From NCBI GenBank assembly GCA_012295275.1, contig CM022673.1:22476413-22540412 (forward strand): a DNA stretch of 64,000 nt, given 5' to 3'. Both the position numbers and the translations under genes were made by a program. The notes beneath the pieces were generated by a model. The model did not search any database, was not told the DNA's origin, and saw nothing but the letters and a program-made list of their open reading frames with translations. Shown piece by piece: positions 51,047 to 63,434 of the stretch (position 1 is its first letter; each line of letters starts with the position of its first letter). The DNA comes from Chrysomallon squamiferum. Taxonomy: Eukaryota > Mollusca > Gastropoda > Neomphalida > Peltospiridae.

Positions 51047-52689
51047 CAATGGTCTTTTTATTGTTTTAAAAGATATTATAAAAAACCTGCAACTAAAACA
51101 AATAAGAACATAAATGTAGTTAACTTATTTACATTTTATTTTAATTTAAAAGATGTTATATATCCTGAAACTAGGACTAAGAATATGAGAAAAAAAAAAA
51201 AAAATTCAATTAATTAAATTATAAAAAAATTCAATTGAAATAAGACACCATAACCGGGTTAGTAGTGTCTGAAAGTGGGTTCGTATAGTACGTTTATCAT
51301 TTTTTAATTATTAATTTAATTGGCCATTCAAATTGATCCGTCAATCAGCCGATCCATCCGTAGATCCATCAGCTGTTCAACCAATCAATCTGCAAGTCAA
51401 TAGATTTATATAATTGTTGTTTGTTTTTGTCAAAAAAAAAAAAAAAAAAAAAAGGTTTAAAGTTTGTGTTTTGTTTTGAGAATGTAATTTGTTACTGCAG
51501 CGAGGACTGAACTCTCTGTCTTTCATGTTTGGTGCCAGGATGTGTTGGAGCGTGAACTCAATTTTTAGTTCCTCCAATGTATTGCGTAGTGCTTGTCTTT
51601 CCTTGGCAAAATTTGGACAGTGAAACAAGTAGTGTTCATGGTTTCTGAGAGTCCACAACTGCAGTTGGGTGATGTGATGATGTTATGTTTGTATAGAATT
51701 GCGTTTAGGCTGGTTGAGTAACCAATTCTGGCTTTGGTGAGATTGTTGTTGTGTAGTTTGTTGGCGAGTGTGATTTTGGGTGTTTTGGCGAGTGGTTTGA
51801 TGTTTAAGTGCCATTTATTTTTGGTGTTGTTCCATTCGTTTTGCCATTGTTTGTTGTAATGTTTGGCTGCAATGGAGACAATTTCCTTTATTCCGTAATG
51901 TATGTCTGTGCAGATGTCTTCGTCTTTAATGCTCAGTGACTGTTTGGCGTAATGGTCGGCAAGTTCGTTGCCGATGATGCCGACGTGTGCTGGGAGCCAC
52001 TCGATGGTTAGTTCTTTCTTGTTGTGTTGTATTTCCTCGTGTAGTTGTTGTATTTTGCTGAGCAGGTCTGGTCTGCTGGAACTTCCGGATTGTATTGAGA
52101 TCACAGAACTTAGACTGTCCGAGAAAATGACTGTGTGTTTGTTGTTGTTGTGTTTTACCCACAGCATGGCTCTGATGATGGCTACCAACTCGGCCGTATA
52201 TACCGAAAGGTGATTTCTGATACGGCTGAATTGTATGCATGTGGGTTTGTTTGTGTATTATCTTGGGCTATGAAGGTGAATCCTACTCTCCCGTTGTCTG
52301 GGTTTTTGGATCCGTCAGTGTAGATGTGTGCGTGTTGTTTGTAGTGGTCATTTGCTGCTGCCAAAAAAAGGATTTTTTGGAACGGTTGGATCTCTGTTTT
52401 GTCAGTTTCTGTTTTGATCAGGAAAGGTGTATTTATTGTTGGTTTTGTTTCTTTGTGGTATGCCTGCAGTGGCATTTCACCTATTCCTGTTTCCCTTTCG
52501 ATTTCGCTAGCTGTTGTCGGGAAGTTCGATAGTAGTAGACTATGCAATTTGAAGAGTTGTCCTATCCTTTGTTCGTCGGGGACCAGATCCTTGACTGGGT
52601 GGTCTGTGTTGAGTGTGTGTATTTTCAGGTTGTATTTTAGTAGCTGCAGTTTTCTTCTGTATTTTAATGGTTGGATTACAGTGGTCATA
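50640..52689 (-). mobile_element. 5'-truncated non-LTR retrotransposon (LINE) with RNase H domain and 12-bp target-site duplication
   Basis: Direct repeats ACAGTGGTCATA at 50640-50651 and 52678-52689 bound a - strand insertion (50652-52677). The coding part begins downstream of the reverse-transcriptase core and runs into an RNase H domain with YTDGS, YTAELVA, FSDSLSS and HVGIIGNELADHYAKQS, so the D-E-D-D set is visible. Frameshifts break it near 52190-52210 and near 51650-51665; a C.CG...EHYLFHCPNFAKER segment follows. The 3' region has an internal 30-bp A tract (poly-T at 51015-51044 on +), a GC-rich block, and ends in about four TATTCC units instead of a poly-A. RNase H after RT places it in the I-like superfamily; the clade is not determined. 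Confidence 0.85.
51565..52677 (-). pseudogene. Retrotransposon ORF2 C-terminal fragment (RT end and RNase H), frameshifted
   Basis: Part of the LINE insertion. The upstream frame (to 52182) encodes the post-RT linker and the first RNase H strand with DGSKNPDNGRVGFTF. The downstream frame encodes LVAIIRAMLW through the rest of RNase H and the cysteine/histidine tail. RT palm motifs are missing through 5' truncation. Confidence 0.8.
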
Positions 52690-54067
52690 AAGATAATATA
52701 ACTTTATACAAAACAAATTAATTAATGTTTGTCTATCAGTAATGGTAAGCTAATTATTGCAAGGTTTGGTGATTTTGGTTACAGTAGTTACATCATAATC
52801 ACTCAAGCATTTCACTTCAAACCTTGATGTTTTGTAAATATTTTTAATCTCATGCATTGTTTCCTGTTTCTGACAAATGTTGGTGTGAGTGCTGAAAACA
52901 GTTTATTGTATCAAGTTGCATTTTTTGATAAAAGGTATCTTTACCTTGGCCTTGACTTCCTTTCAGACTGTAATTGTAAGGATTTGGAACATCAAGCAGT
53001 GTAATTCAGTCAGTAAAATATTTAAGTATAGCTTCTTAATTTGAATTCAGTTTCTTATAATTTTAAAAATGTTTTCATTGCAAGAGATTATATTTTAATG
53101 CCTTAACTTCAAAGCTTGTATTTAATCATTGAAACAGCGTAAAAATACAAATAAACAATCTTTATGCAAATGTTACTTTTCATTCAAACTAGTATTTATT
53201 GCTGTATTTATTGCTTTTATAGATTCTTCCTTTCCCTTTATTATGTGAAATATAACTTTTCATTGTAACAAAGGCGGTGCAGGAAATAAATGATTAAATA
53301 AATAAATAAAAATAATTATTTTTTAATGTTACTGCTTTGGTTACTTGTTACTGATCTATAAAATAATTTCTAAAGAAAGTTTCTTTGTATTCACATTACA
53401 GTGTCCTAATTAATGTATAGAAGAGTACTTGAATTGTACACTAGAACTTCACAGCTCTTCATTTGTAACAGCTTTGTCTTTTGAATTAGGTGTTATTAGA
53501 TTATTACAATAGCAGTTTCTAAAAGCTGAATTTTCTGCTTCATGTAACAAGTTTTTGTTGGTTGATGATACACTGCTCTTTTCATTGCATCTGACACTTA
53601 ATTTGCATTGCTTTGAAACTAATTCAATCACAAGTATTTGGACTCTAGTCTTCTGCTTGACAGCTAGACAGTGCTAGATTGATCATTTTTTCGTTTTCTT
53701 ATTCTTTCTGTTGAAGATTAAAAGTTTGTTCAGTGAGTGGTTTTATTTATTTATACAAGAAAAAGAAGTAAATTAACCAAAGAAAACAGTTCTCCATGAA
53801 AACCATTTTGTTATTTATTTTTACAGTTTCTGAATATATTATTAAAACTTATTAATCATAAATTGTGTTATTAAATATACAGTGTGATAGTTTATTTAAC
53901 TTTATTTTCTGATTGATGAAAAAAAGGCACTGTTTTAATAATAATAATACATTAATTATGAAATATTTATTTATTTATTTTTATTATCCAAAAGATGAGA
54001 GATTTACATTTCAAGATTGATATATCTATATCTATATATCTGTGTGTGCGTGTGTGTGTTTATATAT
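52690..54067. other. AT-rich intergenic stretch, no gene seen
   Basis: No supported exon; short TTTA and AATA repeats and a TG run near 54044-54060. Confidence 0.55.
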
Positions 54068-54802
54068 CTGGACTTATGAGTTCCTGAACTTACGAGTTTT
54101 TTGCGTTACGAGCAGTTGCCCTGTTGATTATTTGTTTTGAGTTGCAAGCCAGAATCCGAGTTATGAGCAAGCTTCAGATATGCCGCTGCTGGTTGGTGCA
54201 ACTAACAACATCCCACATCTCACTCATTTACTTCATGTGGTTAGCTCGCCACAGAAACATCTCTGTTGTGTTGTTCTCGCATTTTGTGCAGTATTTTGCC
54301 AAATTTCCTTTTTCTGTCCATGGATCCTAAGAAAGTGAGTGCAAAGGACAGTGTTGAGAAGAAAAAGCGGATGATGTCCATTGAATTAAAGCTTGAATTC
54401 ATAGAATAACATGCAGGAGGTGTGCATGTATTCGACTTGGCTAGGCAGTATGAGTGTAGTACTTATACGATATGTACCATACTGAAGCTGAAAGAGTTGA
54501 TAAAGGCTGTAACTGCATCCAAAGGTGTTAAAATAATTTGTCTGACCTCCAAGGATAAATACACTTTACAAAATCAGTTTATTTCTCTACATTCTCTTTT
54601 ATTTTGTTCTTTAGGCACAATACAATATTTGTCATATATAAATACATTTTTGTTATTTAAAAACAGATTACCCCCAAAAATGGGGTGGTTTTGGGGGCTG
54701 GAACGGATTAATGGTTTTTCAGTTAATTTCAGTTGGGAAAATTGATTTGATATACAAGCAAATTGAGTTAAGAGCTTGGTCATAGAATGAATTAAACTTG
54801 TA
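54068..54802 (+). mobile_element. Pogo/Tigger-like DNA transposon remnant with N-terminal transposase fragment
   Basis: From ATG at 54320 one frame reads MDPKKVSAKDSVEKKKRMM, then SIELKLEFIE, a TAA stop, and HAGGVHVFDLARQYECSTYT, ICTILKLKELIK. This is the helix-turn-helix of pogo/jerky-type transposases (S...KLE.IE...GG....LAR.Y....TI..ILK.KE.I). The flanks repeat TTACGAG / AACTTACGAG on the left and GAGTTAAGAGCTTGG plus GGAACGGATTAATGG-like sequence on the right, as in internally deleted Tigger elements whose ends survive. The DDE domain is gone. Boundaries are approximate. Confidence 0.55.
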
Positions 54803-55712
54803 AGACAAATGTACCCATATATATAGATATATCATCTTGAAATGTAAATCTCTCATTTGGATAATATATATATATTATACCAAAGGTCCTAGCTTGCCTT
54901 ATCTTTTATAGAGAGGTGTGTCTTGTTTGTCCACGTTAGTATTAATGCGTTTGAAAATTAAATAAAAAATGTTGTGGTCTTTCATGTTCACCACTTTCAA
55001 GTTCTGGGTAAAAGCTGATAATACATCATGATCCAGTTGTCTACCAGTTCATTTGACCAGAGCAAAATTAATGATGAAAAATAGCTTAAAAATTACCAAT
55101 AAAATAATATATTTTAAAAGATATGTATCATTGTATGGCTATAAATTGTGTTTTAAAAATCTGATTTTATGTTATTTATACAGTAATTTAAAAGTGAAAT
55201 GAAAAGATTATTGCTTGACTGGTGAACCGGAATCAGCATGTCTCTATAAATGAGAATGAAGTAATTAGACTACAAGATAAATCTCTGTTAATACCAATAA
55301 CAGTAATTGAAAAGAATTGATGTATCTTTTATTATTATTATAAAAAAGGATGAAGATGTTAATTCAAACAATCAGCTGGAAAATGTAGTAAAAGAAATTT
55401 TGCTCTATTTTAGATGTATATTTGGCTGCATTCTTGAAATTTGTTGAACTGATAGAAAGTAATTTTCTTGATAGTTTGAAGTAATCATTAGTGTTTTTGT
55501 ATTGTGGTAAATAATTTGGTATTTTCTAAGATTTTTAATTATAAGAAATATAGAATTTAGTGGGTTTTTTCTGGAACCATTTTTTGGTTAAAGAGAACAA
55601 AGATCATTTCTTGATATAGGAATAATACAAAAAAATTAATATTATCTCTTTTGAGACTGTATCTTAAGTTAAGGAACATTGTTAAAAAGATTTAACGTTG
55701 TACACTTTGCAG
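54803..55712. other. AT-rich stretch, no gene seen
   Basis: No ORF with recognisable content; TA-rich near 54828-54880. Confidence 0.5.
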
Positions 55713-55862
55713 ACCTATATGATTTGGCATGCAACACAGATACAGCATATCTTGAACTGACTGCTGTTGCACCAATGAGATTTGCACTTGTGAGACAGAA
55801 GTTGACAGACTGGTATATACAACAAGCAAGAATCAATATTGCTAAACTTGTGTGTTACTGCA
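55713..55862 (+). CDS. Tentative internal exon of an unrecognised gene
   Basis: A 150-bp phase 1-1 exon between a TTTGCAG acceptor and an A|GTCAGT donor. It encodes DLYDLACNTDTAYLELTAVA, PMRFALVRQKLTDWYIQQAR and INIAKL. Amino-acid composition is balanced and protein-like, unlike nearby chance ORFs. The frame needs one preceding base, so it does not join directly to the phase-0 end of the 41.6-kb exon. It may belong to that gene through a missed exon or to another gene. Confidence 0.3.
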
Positions 55863-58800
55863 GTCAGTTGCTTTCTCACTGTATGTTTTGTGTTGGAGTC
55901 CTAGTACAGAATATGGGTGGTAAAGATGGGAGCATGGCATAGAAGGGGAGGCTGATGAGAGCTGGATTCTTTTTTGAATATTAGTTATGTATATAATTGG
56001 TAGACATGATGTGTAAGGCATGATATTATTATTATTATTTTTTTTAAATTTCATTAATTCATGTGTATGAGAAGGTAAATTTACTTATCTTTTTGTTTAT
56101 ATTCCTGGCATTTTTTGCGTTTTTGTAAAAAAGAAGAAAAAAGCTGTATTTGTATCATTTAGTAGATGTTTGATGATGGTTTGTGTTTAAACACAACATG
56201 CAAATATGTGTCTCGTGAATATTTTTATTGGGAATCATAAATTTCTTTAATTTGTTTTAATCTTCACACTGTTATCAAGAAAGATAGTTTCACTGATTAA
56301 CAAAGCAAAGAATCTATTTCTTTTAAAATTACAGCTTGAACATACAATAACACTGTTGGCTAGAGTACTCTGGATTATGGTTTCTGTTTTTCTGGTGGAC
56401 CTGTGTGACTGGGTTTTATGATTAGGGAAGATCAGGACCATGTATTAAAAATGTATGTCTTTAATTTATAGAATAGTCTACAGTATTGCAACAACCAGTT
56501 TTCTTTTATAAGTGTTTATTTATTATATGGATAATACTTCAGGTTTGTTATTTTGAGCAATATCCTTTAGAGTGAATGTTAATGTTATGATTTTAGAAAA
56601 CATACATTTTTGCTGTTTCTGAATGATTAATAATCCTTTGTTTATCAACTGATCTCATGGAGTCATTGGTAATTACTTATCCAATGGTAGGTCTGAAATG
56701 AGCTCTTTACCACAGTGATGTGTTTTGCTTTTTACCTGTGTGTTTTCACAGGTGTAATGTCTTTTTGATATTCTATTTTCAGCACTGCAGTAATATTGCT
56801 GATCTGTTCCACAAGTAATCTTAAATGAGCTGCAGATTTGAGAACAAATTACCTTTATTTGATACTGAACTGCTATTGTAATTTCCATCTTAAATTTAAC
56901 TAAAAAAATGTGTTAATTCCAATGACTTGTATTACATTTTTAAAAGTTATTAACTGTTCCTGATGAAGAAAAAAAAAGATACAGAGTCATTTTGGGGGGG
57001 TGGGTCAGAGAGTAAAATAAAGCAGAATATTCAACCACATGTTTATAATTTATATTATTAAAAAAAGCATAGGTCTGACACCATCAGTTTATTACTATTA
57101 ACACACACACACAGCATTTTTTTAATATTTTTATTTATTTATATAAACAGTCTATAATTAAATATTTGCTTGTAAATTGTCAAAATATACTTTTTTAATA
57201 TTATGTTCAGAGAAATAGTTCCTGTATGTACTTGATGTGTGAAAGATCAGACAAACTGAATAAACACTCATTTGGTTATGTCTACAGATTAAGTAAATCA
57301 ATATTATGTGATCTGTCAAATATATTTTAAATATTATTCTTTATTATGAAAATGCATCTGACTGTTGTTTAGTTTTTATAAAAAATATGGAAGTATTCTT
57401 GCATCCTTAATAATCTAATCAATAATATAACAAGTTGGCTCTTGTATTTTGTTGACTCCTTTCTGTGTAGTCCACATATTTCTTGGCTAAATAGCTTGCA
57501 GCAGTTTGTGGACTTTTTCTTTTAAAAAAAAAACCAGAAGAAAAAAGCTTTCTTTTCCAAAGCTGTATGTAATTAATGTAGCAAACAGCTTCAAGGAAGA
57601 TGTTCAGTTGCATCTGCATGACATGAACCAGTCTGCTGAAGAAGCAGAAGAAAATGATGCATGTGCAGTTTGTTAACAAAAACCAGATACTTCCACTATT
57701 TCAGCTATTGAATTAGTCAGCATTTACACAAACATAGATTTTGTCTGTGAATAATATTTGTACTTGATAGAGACTTTTAGTTCTCTAATTTTAACAAAAA
57801 AGTTTTACAACATATCATTATTGAATGACTGCTCCAAGTTTATTTTGTTAATTGATTTTGAATTGAGACTTAAAAGTTTTTAAACTTTGGACAGTAAATA
57901 TATATATTTGTTATGATATACTCTTAACACAGTATACTGAAGATCTTGTTGTTTCTTTTAGATTTGCAATTGTATTTAGTAAATTAACAAGAAAAACAAT
58001 TGTACATATAGTTCTGATGATTGGTAATGTATGTTTGAGAGAACGTAAAAACAAAAAAAAAAACCCATCAGAGATTAATAAAAGGACCTCTGGGCAACTC
58101 AGTTAAAATATAGGTACAGAGGCAGAAAAAGCAGGAATTAATGTGAAAAGAAAAACAACTAAAGAGAAGAAAAGAAAGAAAATGCACACACATCAAGAAC
58201 AACTTAAGCATGCCTTCCAGATGTGCTCTGGTGGAACATTGCTGAACAAATATATTTATATCCATGACCAGGTTTAACAAACCTTTTTCTTTATTCTGGC
58301 TTCTGTTGATCACCTCAAACATTTGTACAAATTTATATGAACTGAAAAACACATGGTTTCCATTTATTTAATAGCTTCTCAGACTCCACCCTTCCTATTG
58401 TTGATAATTATTGCACAGTTTTTTATTAATTGAATCATTGTTTGATGGCAATAGGGGAGCAGTAAAGATGTCACTAAGTAACAATTTAAAAACTAGTTGT
58501 AATAAAGACGATAGTGGTTATATTGGAAGTATTTTATTTATTTATTTACTTTTTTATATAGCAGAATTTATTGGGATTTGAGTTTCTTGCCATTTTATCT
58601 TTAAAAGAATAAATGGTAAAGAAAGTTCTGCAGCAAAGTATATTTTATATTTCAAAAATGTTAGAGAAAAATAAAAAAGACACATCAGAATTTTGCTATA
58701 AAACCATTTCGGACAAAAGTATTGATGTTGTCTGTAGTTCATCTAATTCTAGAAGCTTTATACAAATGCTGTACAATCTGTTTAAGGTATTTTAAAGACA

Positions 58801-59343
58801 GGTTAACTGGAATTAATGAAATTGTGATGTAATAAACAGAATCTGGATCATCCAGGCATGCTTACTTTTTATTGTGGTGTTTTGCTTTTCCAAGGTAAAC
58901 ATGGTGTTTTCCAAGATTTTACAACAATAGAATCCAGAAATAACAAAGTGTTTGAGTTTATTAATTTTCTGGTCATAACAGATAAATCAGATGTTTGTTT
59001 GGCTGCACTCATACTTATTTACTTTCTGAAAACTCACAATTTTGTTTTCTTTTTAATTATGAAATTCTGGAAAATTTTATTCACATTTCAGGTTTCAACA
59101 AATAATGTAGAGCAGATGGAACTAAGAGTGTGGCATGCATGTAGGAAACAATTATGTTAGGAGTGCAGCCTGGCTGCTTACTTTACGTGTGTCAAGTTAA
59201 ACTGAAATAACACCCACCTTTTATTCCTTAAGGTTTATTCTTCAACCCATGAACAGAGATGTTTAATGGGCAGTTAAAATGTTAAACAACTACAAAACAA
59301 AACCAATCAGAGAAAAAATAAAAATAAAAATAAAAATAAATTA

Positions 59344-59375
<32 letters not shown>

Positions 59376-59784
59376 TAATAAAATAAATAAATAAATAGAA
59401 AATCATCTGCAATCTATGAGCTAGATAATTAACAGGTGTGTCTTTAGTTATTTCTGTCTGACAGGCTGACATTGATTGGTCTAATAGAGATGTAATAAAA
59501 ACTAAGTAATCTGCTCTGGGTAATAATTGCTTCCTTATGTTCTTCATTCTTATGTTTCATATTGCTCACATAATTATGTATCATAAGTGTACTGTTGGGT
59601 CTGTGTGTTTAATTAAAACATAATGTATCTCTTAAGTGTAGCACCAGTCAAACTGCATGAAACTTGCAGTTGTGCTTTAAAAGAATTTTGATTTATAGCA
59701 ATTCATTTGGTTTATGTCTGAACTCCATGTGCATATCTCCAGATGGGAGTAAGCTTTAATATGTTCGTATCAGAGGTTTTATTA

Positions 59785-59832
<48 letters not shown>

Positions 59833-60018
59833 ATTATATATATACTACTGTATTTAAATGTTTATTTGTTTGATTTTTTTTACTAGTCTGGGAGCAGAAA
59901 GGCTTGACCCTACATTGTTGTATTAAGTTTTTTTTACTGTTGATTTAGGTAGCCAAGGGTCTCTATTTTCAGAAACTGCTTTATGACAGGCTGTTACCCT
60001 TGACCAATTTGAGAAATT
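55863..60018. other. Gene-poor AT-rich stretch
   Basis: No exon I can support. Microsatellites: AAT near 59347-59377 and ATT near 59790-59829. A possible terminal exon follows a strong acceptor (TTTTTTATATAGCAG ending at 58564) and reads NLLGFEFLAILSLKE then TAA, but has no partner. Short ORFs at 58.6-59.16 kb lack consistent splice phases. Confidence 0.45.
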
Positions 60019-62645
60019 CAAGATGGCATCCAAGATGGCCACCATTACATATAAAAGACCATAACCCCCTACCTGTTCATCATAAGAAGGTCATTTTTGT
60101 CTCTATACCTAGGTTTTAGGGGTCAAGCTATCCATTAGAACTAAGTATTATGTTACATAATGCTAATTTCCAAGATGGCTTCCATAACACTAAAACTGGC
60201 ATATCTCCTTAAGTATTTACTCCAACTTAGTCTTGAAGGTGTCTGTCACTGGGTATTTTGGAGACACATCTATCTATATCAGAACAAAGTTCATATACTG
60301 ATGACATCTAGAAATCCAAGATGGCTGCCCGTTTAGAAGCACTGGTATATCTTCTGTACTATTCAGTCAGGAAAAATATGCTGACATTCTGGTAAAACTT
60401 TTTTCCAGTGAGCATTTTCAATACACCGCCAAACACAGAGGACATTATATCTGACAGACTGGTATCAGCCATCAGTGTTCCGATAGATCCATTGAAGCTC
60501 ATTAGAGAGTGCATCCCTCCCAACGTAGAATAACATTTGAGAACCTTTCTGGATAAGTCCACTGAACTTCTAGAGGGACCCTGTACAGCTGCAGATCACA
60601 AGTAAAAACTACGAACTGTTGCCCGATATTGTATGTGTAGACCTGTTTAAAGGCCATTGATGTCATCGTAGTATTTGGGTGTGATGGGATCATGTCTATT
60701 AAGGGAAGCTAAACAGCCTTCGTCTTTGGTTTTGCTGAATGACCCTGTCAATGTGAAGCTCCAGTATTGTACCCATTGTACTCAGGACAATCTAGTGTGT
60801 TGTTCATGTCTTGAAGGAATGCGAAGTCCATCTCACTGGCTCTTCCCTTTGAAATTACTTTGTGCCAGCATACGCAGTGATTGAACTGATCATTTGGGGG
60901 GGGGGTGTTCTATGGCATCGGAGGCTTCTTGGGACCATTATATCTCTGTCCCTATCTCGATGTCATACTTGAGTGGCTCAACCATGTCTTCCTTTTTCAC
61001 AAGCCTAATGATGTCTTGGACTGTTTCACTACTGTTACTGTCTGGTTCTACGAGCAACATGGCATGGGAATGGGTGGATGACTTTCCATTTGGAGATGAT
61101 ATGTCAGTATAAAATTGTCAACAATAACCTGAACCAAGCTTGAACTTGAGGTTGATAGATCTGGTAGTGAAGGTTCCATGGTTGAGGCTTTGGCAGCTGA
61201 ATGTTTAAAACGCCGTACTTCATCGTAGGTACGTGTAACACCATACTTTTGTAACACTGATACATTTTTTTGATCTCCTCATCATGATGCCAAGAGTAAT
61301 TTGCAAACTAGTGGGATGTTTTTTATTCTGTCTAGGTTAGGAGACAGCTTCCCTAAAAGTTTCATCAAAGTGTCACTCACAGTCTCTGTACATTTCTGTC
61401 AGTTAACCCTAGTATCATAACAATCTTTATCTAATGTTATTACTTTGACCTCATTCCTGATGACTTTGCACAGTCTGTTGATTGTTACATCAATGTCATC
61501 ATCCTTGTCTTGAACCAGTTGCATATATTTTGCAACTATTGATCACAAGCTAACAATGTTTGCTAACCATGGAGACTTTAAAGCCACCAACTCATCTCTG
61601 AAGCCTTTGGGACAATTAAATGAGGTCAGCATATCACCCTCATGTTCTTTGTATACTTCATGCAACTCAACTGAATTCAGGAAGCTGGACGAGACTTTGA
61701 TCATTACAACAAGTGATTCAAAGGCACGATCATTGTTAACTTGGCTATCAGACTTGGTTGCAGCTGACAGATAGCAATTTCAGCAATCCACATGATATCT
61801 TGCATCAGCTGCGTGAAGGTAACTTACAGCGATATCTACCCTTTGTCGCACAATGTCTGATAACTCATCTTAACGCCGTTCACAGGCTTCAAGAATAGTT
61901 TGCTTGAGTGACTTCTTGCCACCTGCGCCACCTATTTCCTAATATGAATATGCTGGTCGCCAATGTTTTGGGTTTTTTGGGATCTTTTTCAAGCACCCAA
62001 GTTTCACCACAAAACAAACAAAGTTCTTTGAAGATGAATCCTGGTAGTGATGAACGTCTCCTGGTCGTCTGTATAGACACAGAGAGACTTGTGAAGTATA
62101 CATCAGAATAGCAATTATAAAGCAGTAAACACTTTCTTTTAAACAGGTTTAGATTCTGCTATCTTTCATAAAGTCTCATATTTAATTTCATAACATGTTT
62201 GTACTTTCAGTTGCGTCTTGGACACACAGTAACTTTCTGGATTCTTCCTTTTGTGCCTTTCAACCTGGATGCTTGAAGTGTATGTTGAAGCACAGATTCT
62301 GTGACATTTAACTGTGCTTTCAGGATTTTCACTAACTTTTTATTCAAGAAGTTCATGATGCCTGTCCCTGTAGATTTTGCTATGCTTGATAAAGTTTTGA
62401 ATTCTGACAGGGCCAGTGTCTTTCAACAGTTTGGTCTTATTCTCATGTCCAAATTTGGACACGAAAAAGCACTGTTCTTCATTCATATTTTACCATTAGT
62501 GATCGACATACGGGCAGCACCTGAAAAGACAATAGTGAATTATTAGTGCCCATCTATTACAATATTATATTAACATAATACTTAGTTCTAATGGATAACT
62601 TGACCCCTAAAACCTAGATAGAGAGAAAAAAATCACCTTCCTAAA
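60019..62645 (-). mobile_element. Inverted-arm element carrying a broken multi-copy invertebrate ORF
   Basis: An arm at 60109-60155 (CTAGGTTTTAGGGGTCAAGC...) is repeated inverted at 62571-62617 with one mismatch in 47 bp. Looser similarity continues outward (AAGAAGGTCATTTTT versus AGGAAGGTGATTTTT). Four CAAGATGGC motifs lie at 60019, 60031, 60171 and 60317. Between the arms is a decayed coding region on the - strand. True ends and target-site duplication are unresolved. Confidence 0.6.
60359..62080 (-). pseudogene. Degenerate ORF of a multi-copy uncharacterised invertebrate protein family
   Basis: Fragments in shifting frames on the - strand: QKYGVTRTYDEVRRFKHSAA, LVQVIVDNF, FVVFTCDLQLYRVPLEVQW, YPERFSNVILRW, GGMHSLMSFNGSIGTLMADT and FGGVLKMLTGKKFYQNV. 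From memory, these match large intron-poor proteins present in many copies in molluscs, corals and echinoderms (YDEV.RFK.S, CD.QLYRV, GGMH.LMS..G..G.LMA..G, GVLKMLTGKK). I do not know their function. Several frameshifts and stops, including one near 60530-60545, make this copy dead. Confidence 0.55.
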
Positions 62646-62809
62646 CTATAATGCACTAGAGAAAGCTTTTATAAAGTATATGTGTCTTTAGCTTATAGTT
62701 CTGAATTGAGACTGTCCTAAGACAATTTAGCTCATTAAGATGATTAACATATTTGTTACAGATAAAATTTACTGGTTTCACACACATCTAATTACATCTT
62801 GGTACTTAC

Positions 62810-63434
62810 ATTTATGTGGGTTTGATCTCAGAACCTTCTTGCAGTGTCTAAAAGCCATAACTGCTTTACCGTTCATGCTAGAATTATTCTTTACCACAAG
62901 TGCATGATAATGGCTATTGCAGTTCATTACTGCAAATGAGTTTCTGAAAATGAGTTTCTGCTTGTGACTATGAGTATGTTGGTAATGTGTTGTTATAATT
63001 GAGTTCTGTTTGTATTTGTCAGTGAGAACCTGCGTTTGAGTTGCAACATCCTTAGTTAATAAATCACTGTGGCAAACAATGTTATTAACACACAAATTGG
63101 CAAGGAAATGTTTAGAAGGAAAAGAAAAGAAAAACATATCATGTATGTACTGTTCAGGTTTCGATTGTCTTTCTTTATTTGAAATATTATCTTCAGTTTT
63201 TACTATTAAAAAAATGTTTATCACTGTTCATTGTCAGTAAATTTTACATTAATAATAAATGGAATTATGCCAAAAAAAATAGCATAATTGATGCACAAAA
63301 GAAACAGTAGTTCCTGCAATTAGTGTAGGCTGGTATTTTTCATCAGCAGCTATTTTAACTATGATTTGCCAGTCTTTATAATTTTGTTCTGAATTTGCAC
63401 CCGTAATCCATGCTGTTGTAGAACTTGTACACAT
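62810..63434 (-). CDS. Tentative exon(s) of an unrecognised - strand gene or element
   Basis: One frame is nearly open from 63434 to 62778, with stops near 63249 and just before 63224. It contains TAWITGANSEQNYKDWQIIV, then FLANLCVNNIVCHSDLLTKD, VATQTQVLTDKY, FAVMNCNSHYHALVV and AFRHCKKVLRSNPHK. A strong donor AAAT|GTAAGT at 62809 follows this last segment. His/Cys content hints at metal binding, but I recognise no family. It could be a host exon with a missed intron or decayed transposon sequence belonging with the neighbouring element. Confidence 0.3.

Noticed and set aside
50643-51217. Cys/Leu/Phe-rich + strand ORFs
   Set aside because: They lie antisense in the GC-rich 3' region and A tract of the LINE insertion.
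51968-52701. + strand ORFs opposite the RNase H region
   Set aside because: Antisense to the retrotransposon coding sequence.
58565-58795. Terminal exon plus in-frame continuation past TAA
   Set aside because: The acceptor is good but no upstream exon fits its phase, and the continuation after the stop looks like chance AT-rich frame.
58858-59160. 100-residue ORF
   Set aside because: Candidate splice sites give inconsistent phases and the hydrophobic composition is typical of AT-rich noise.
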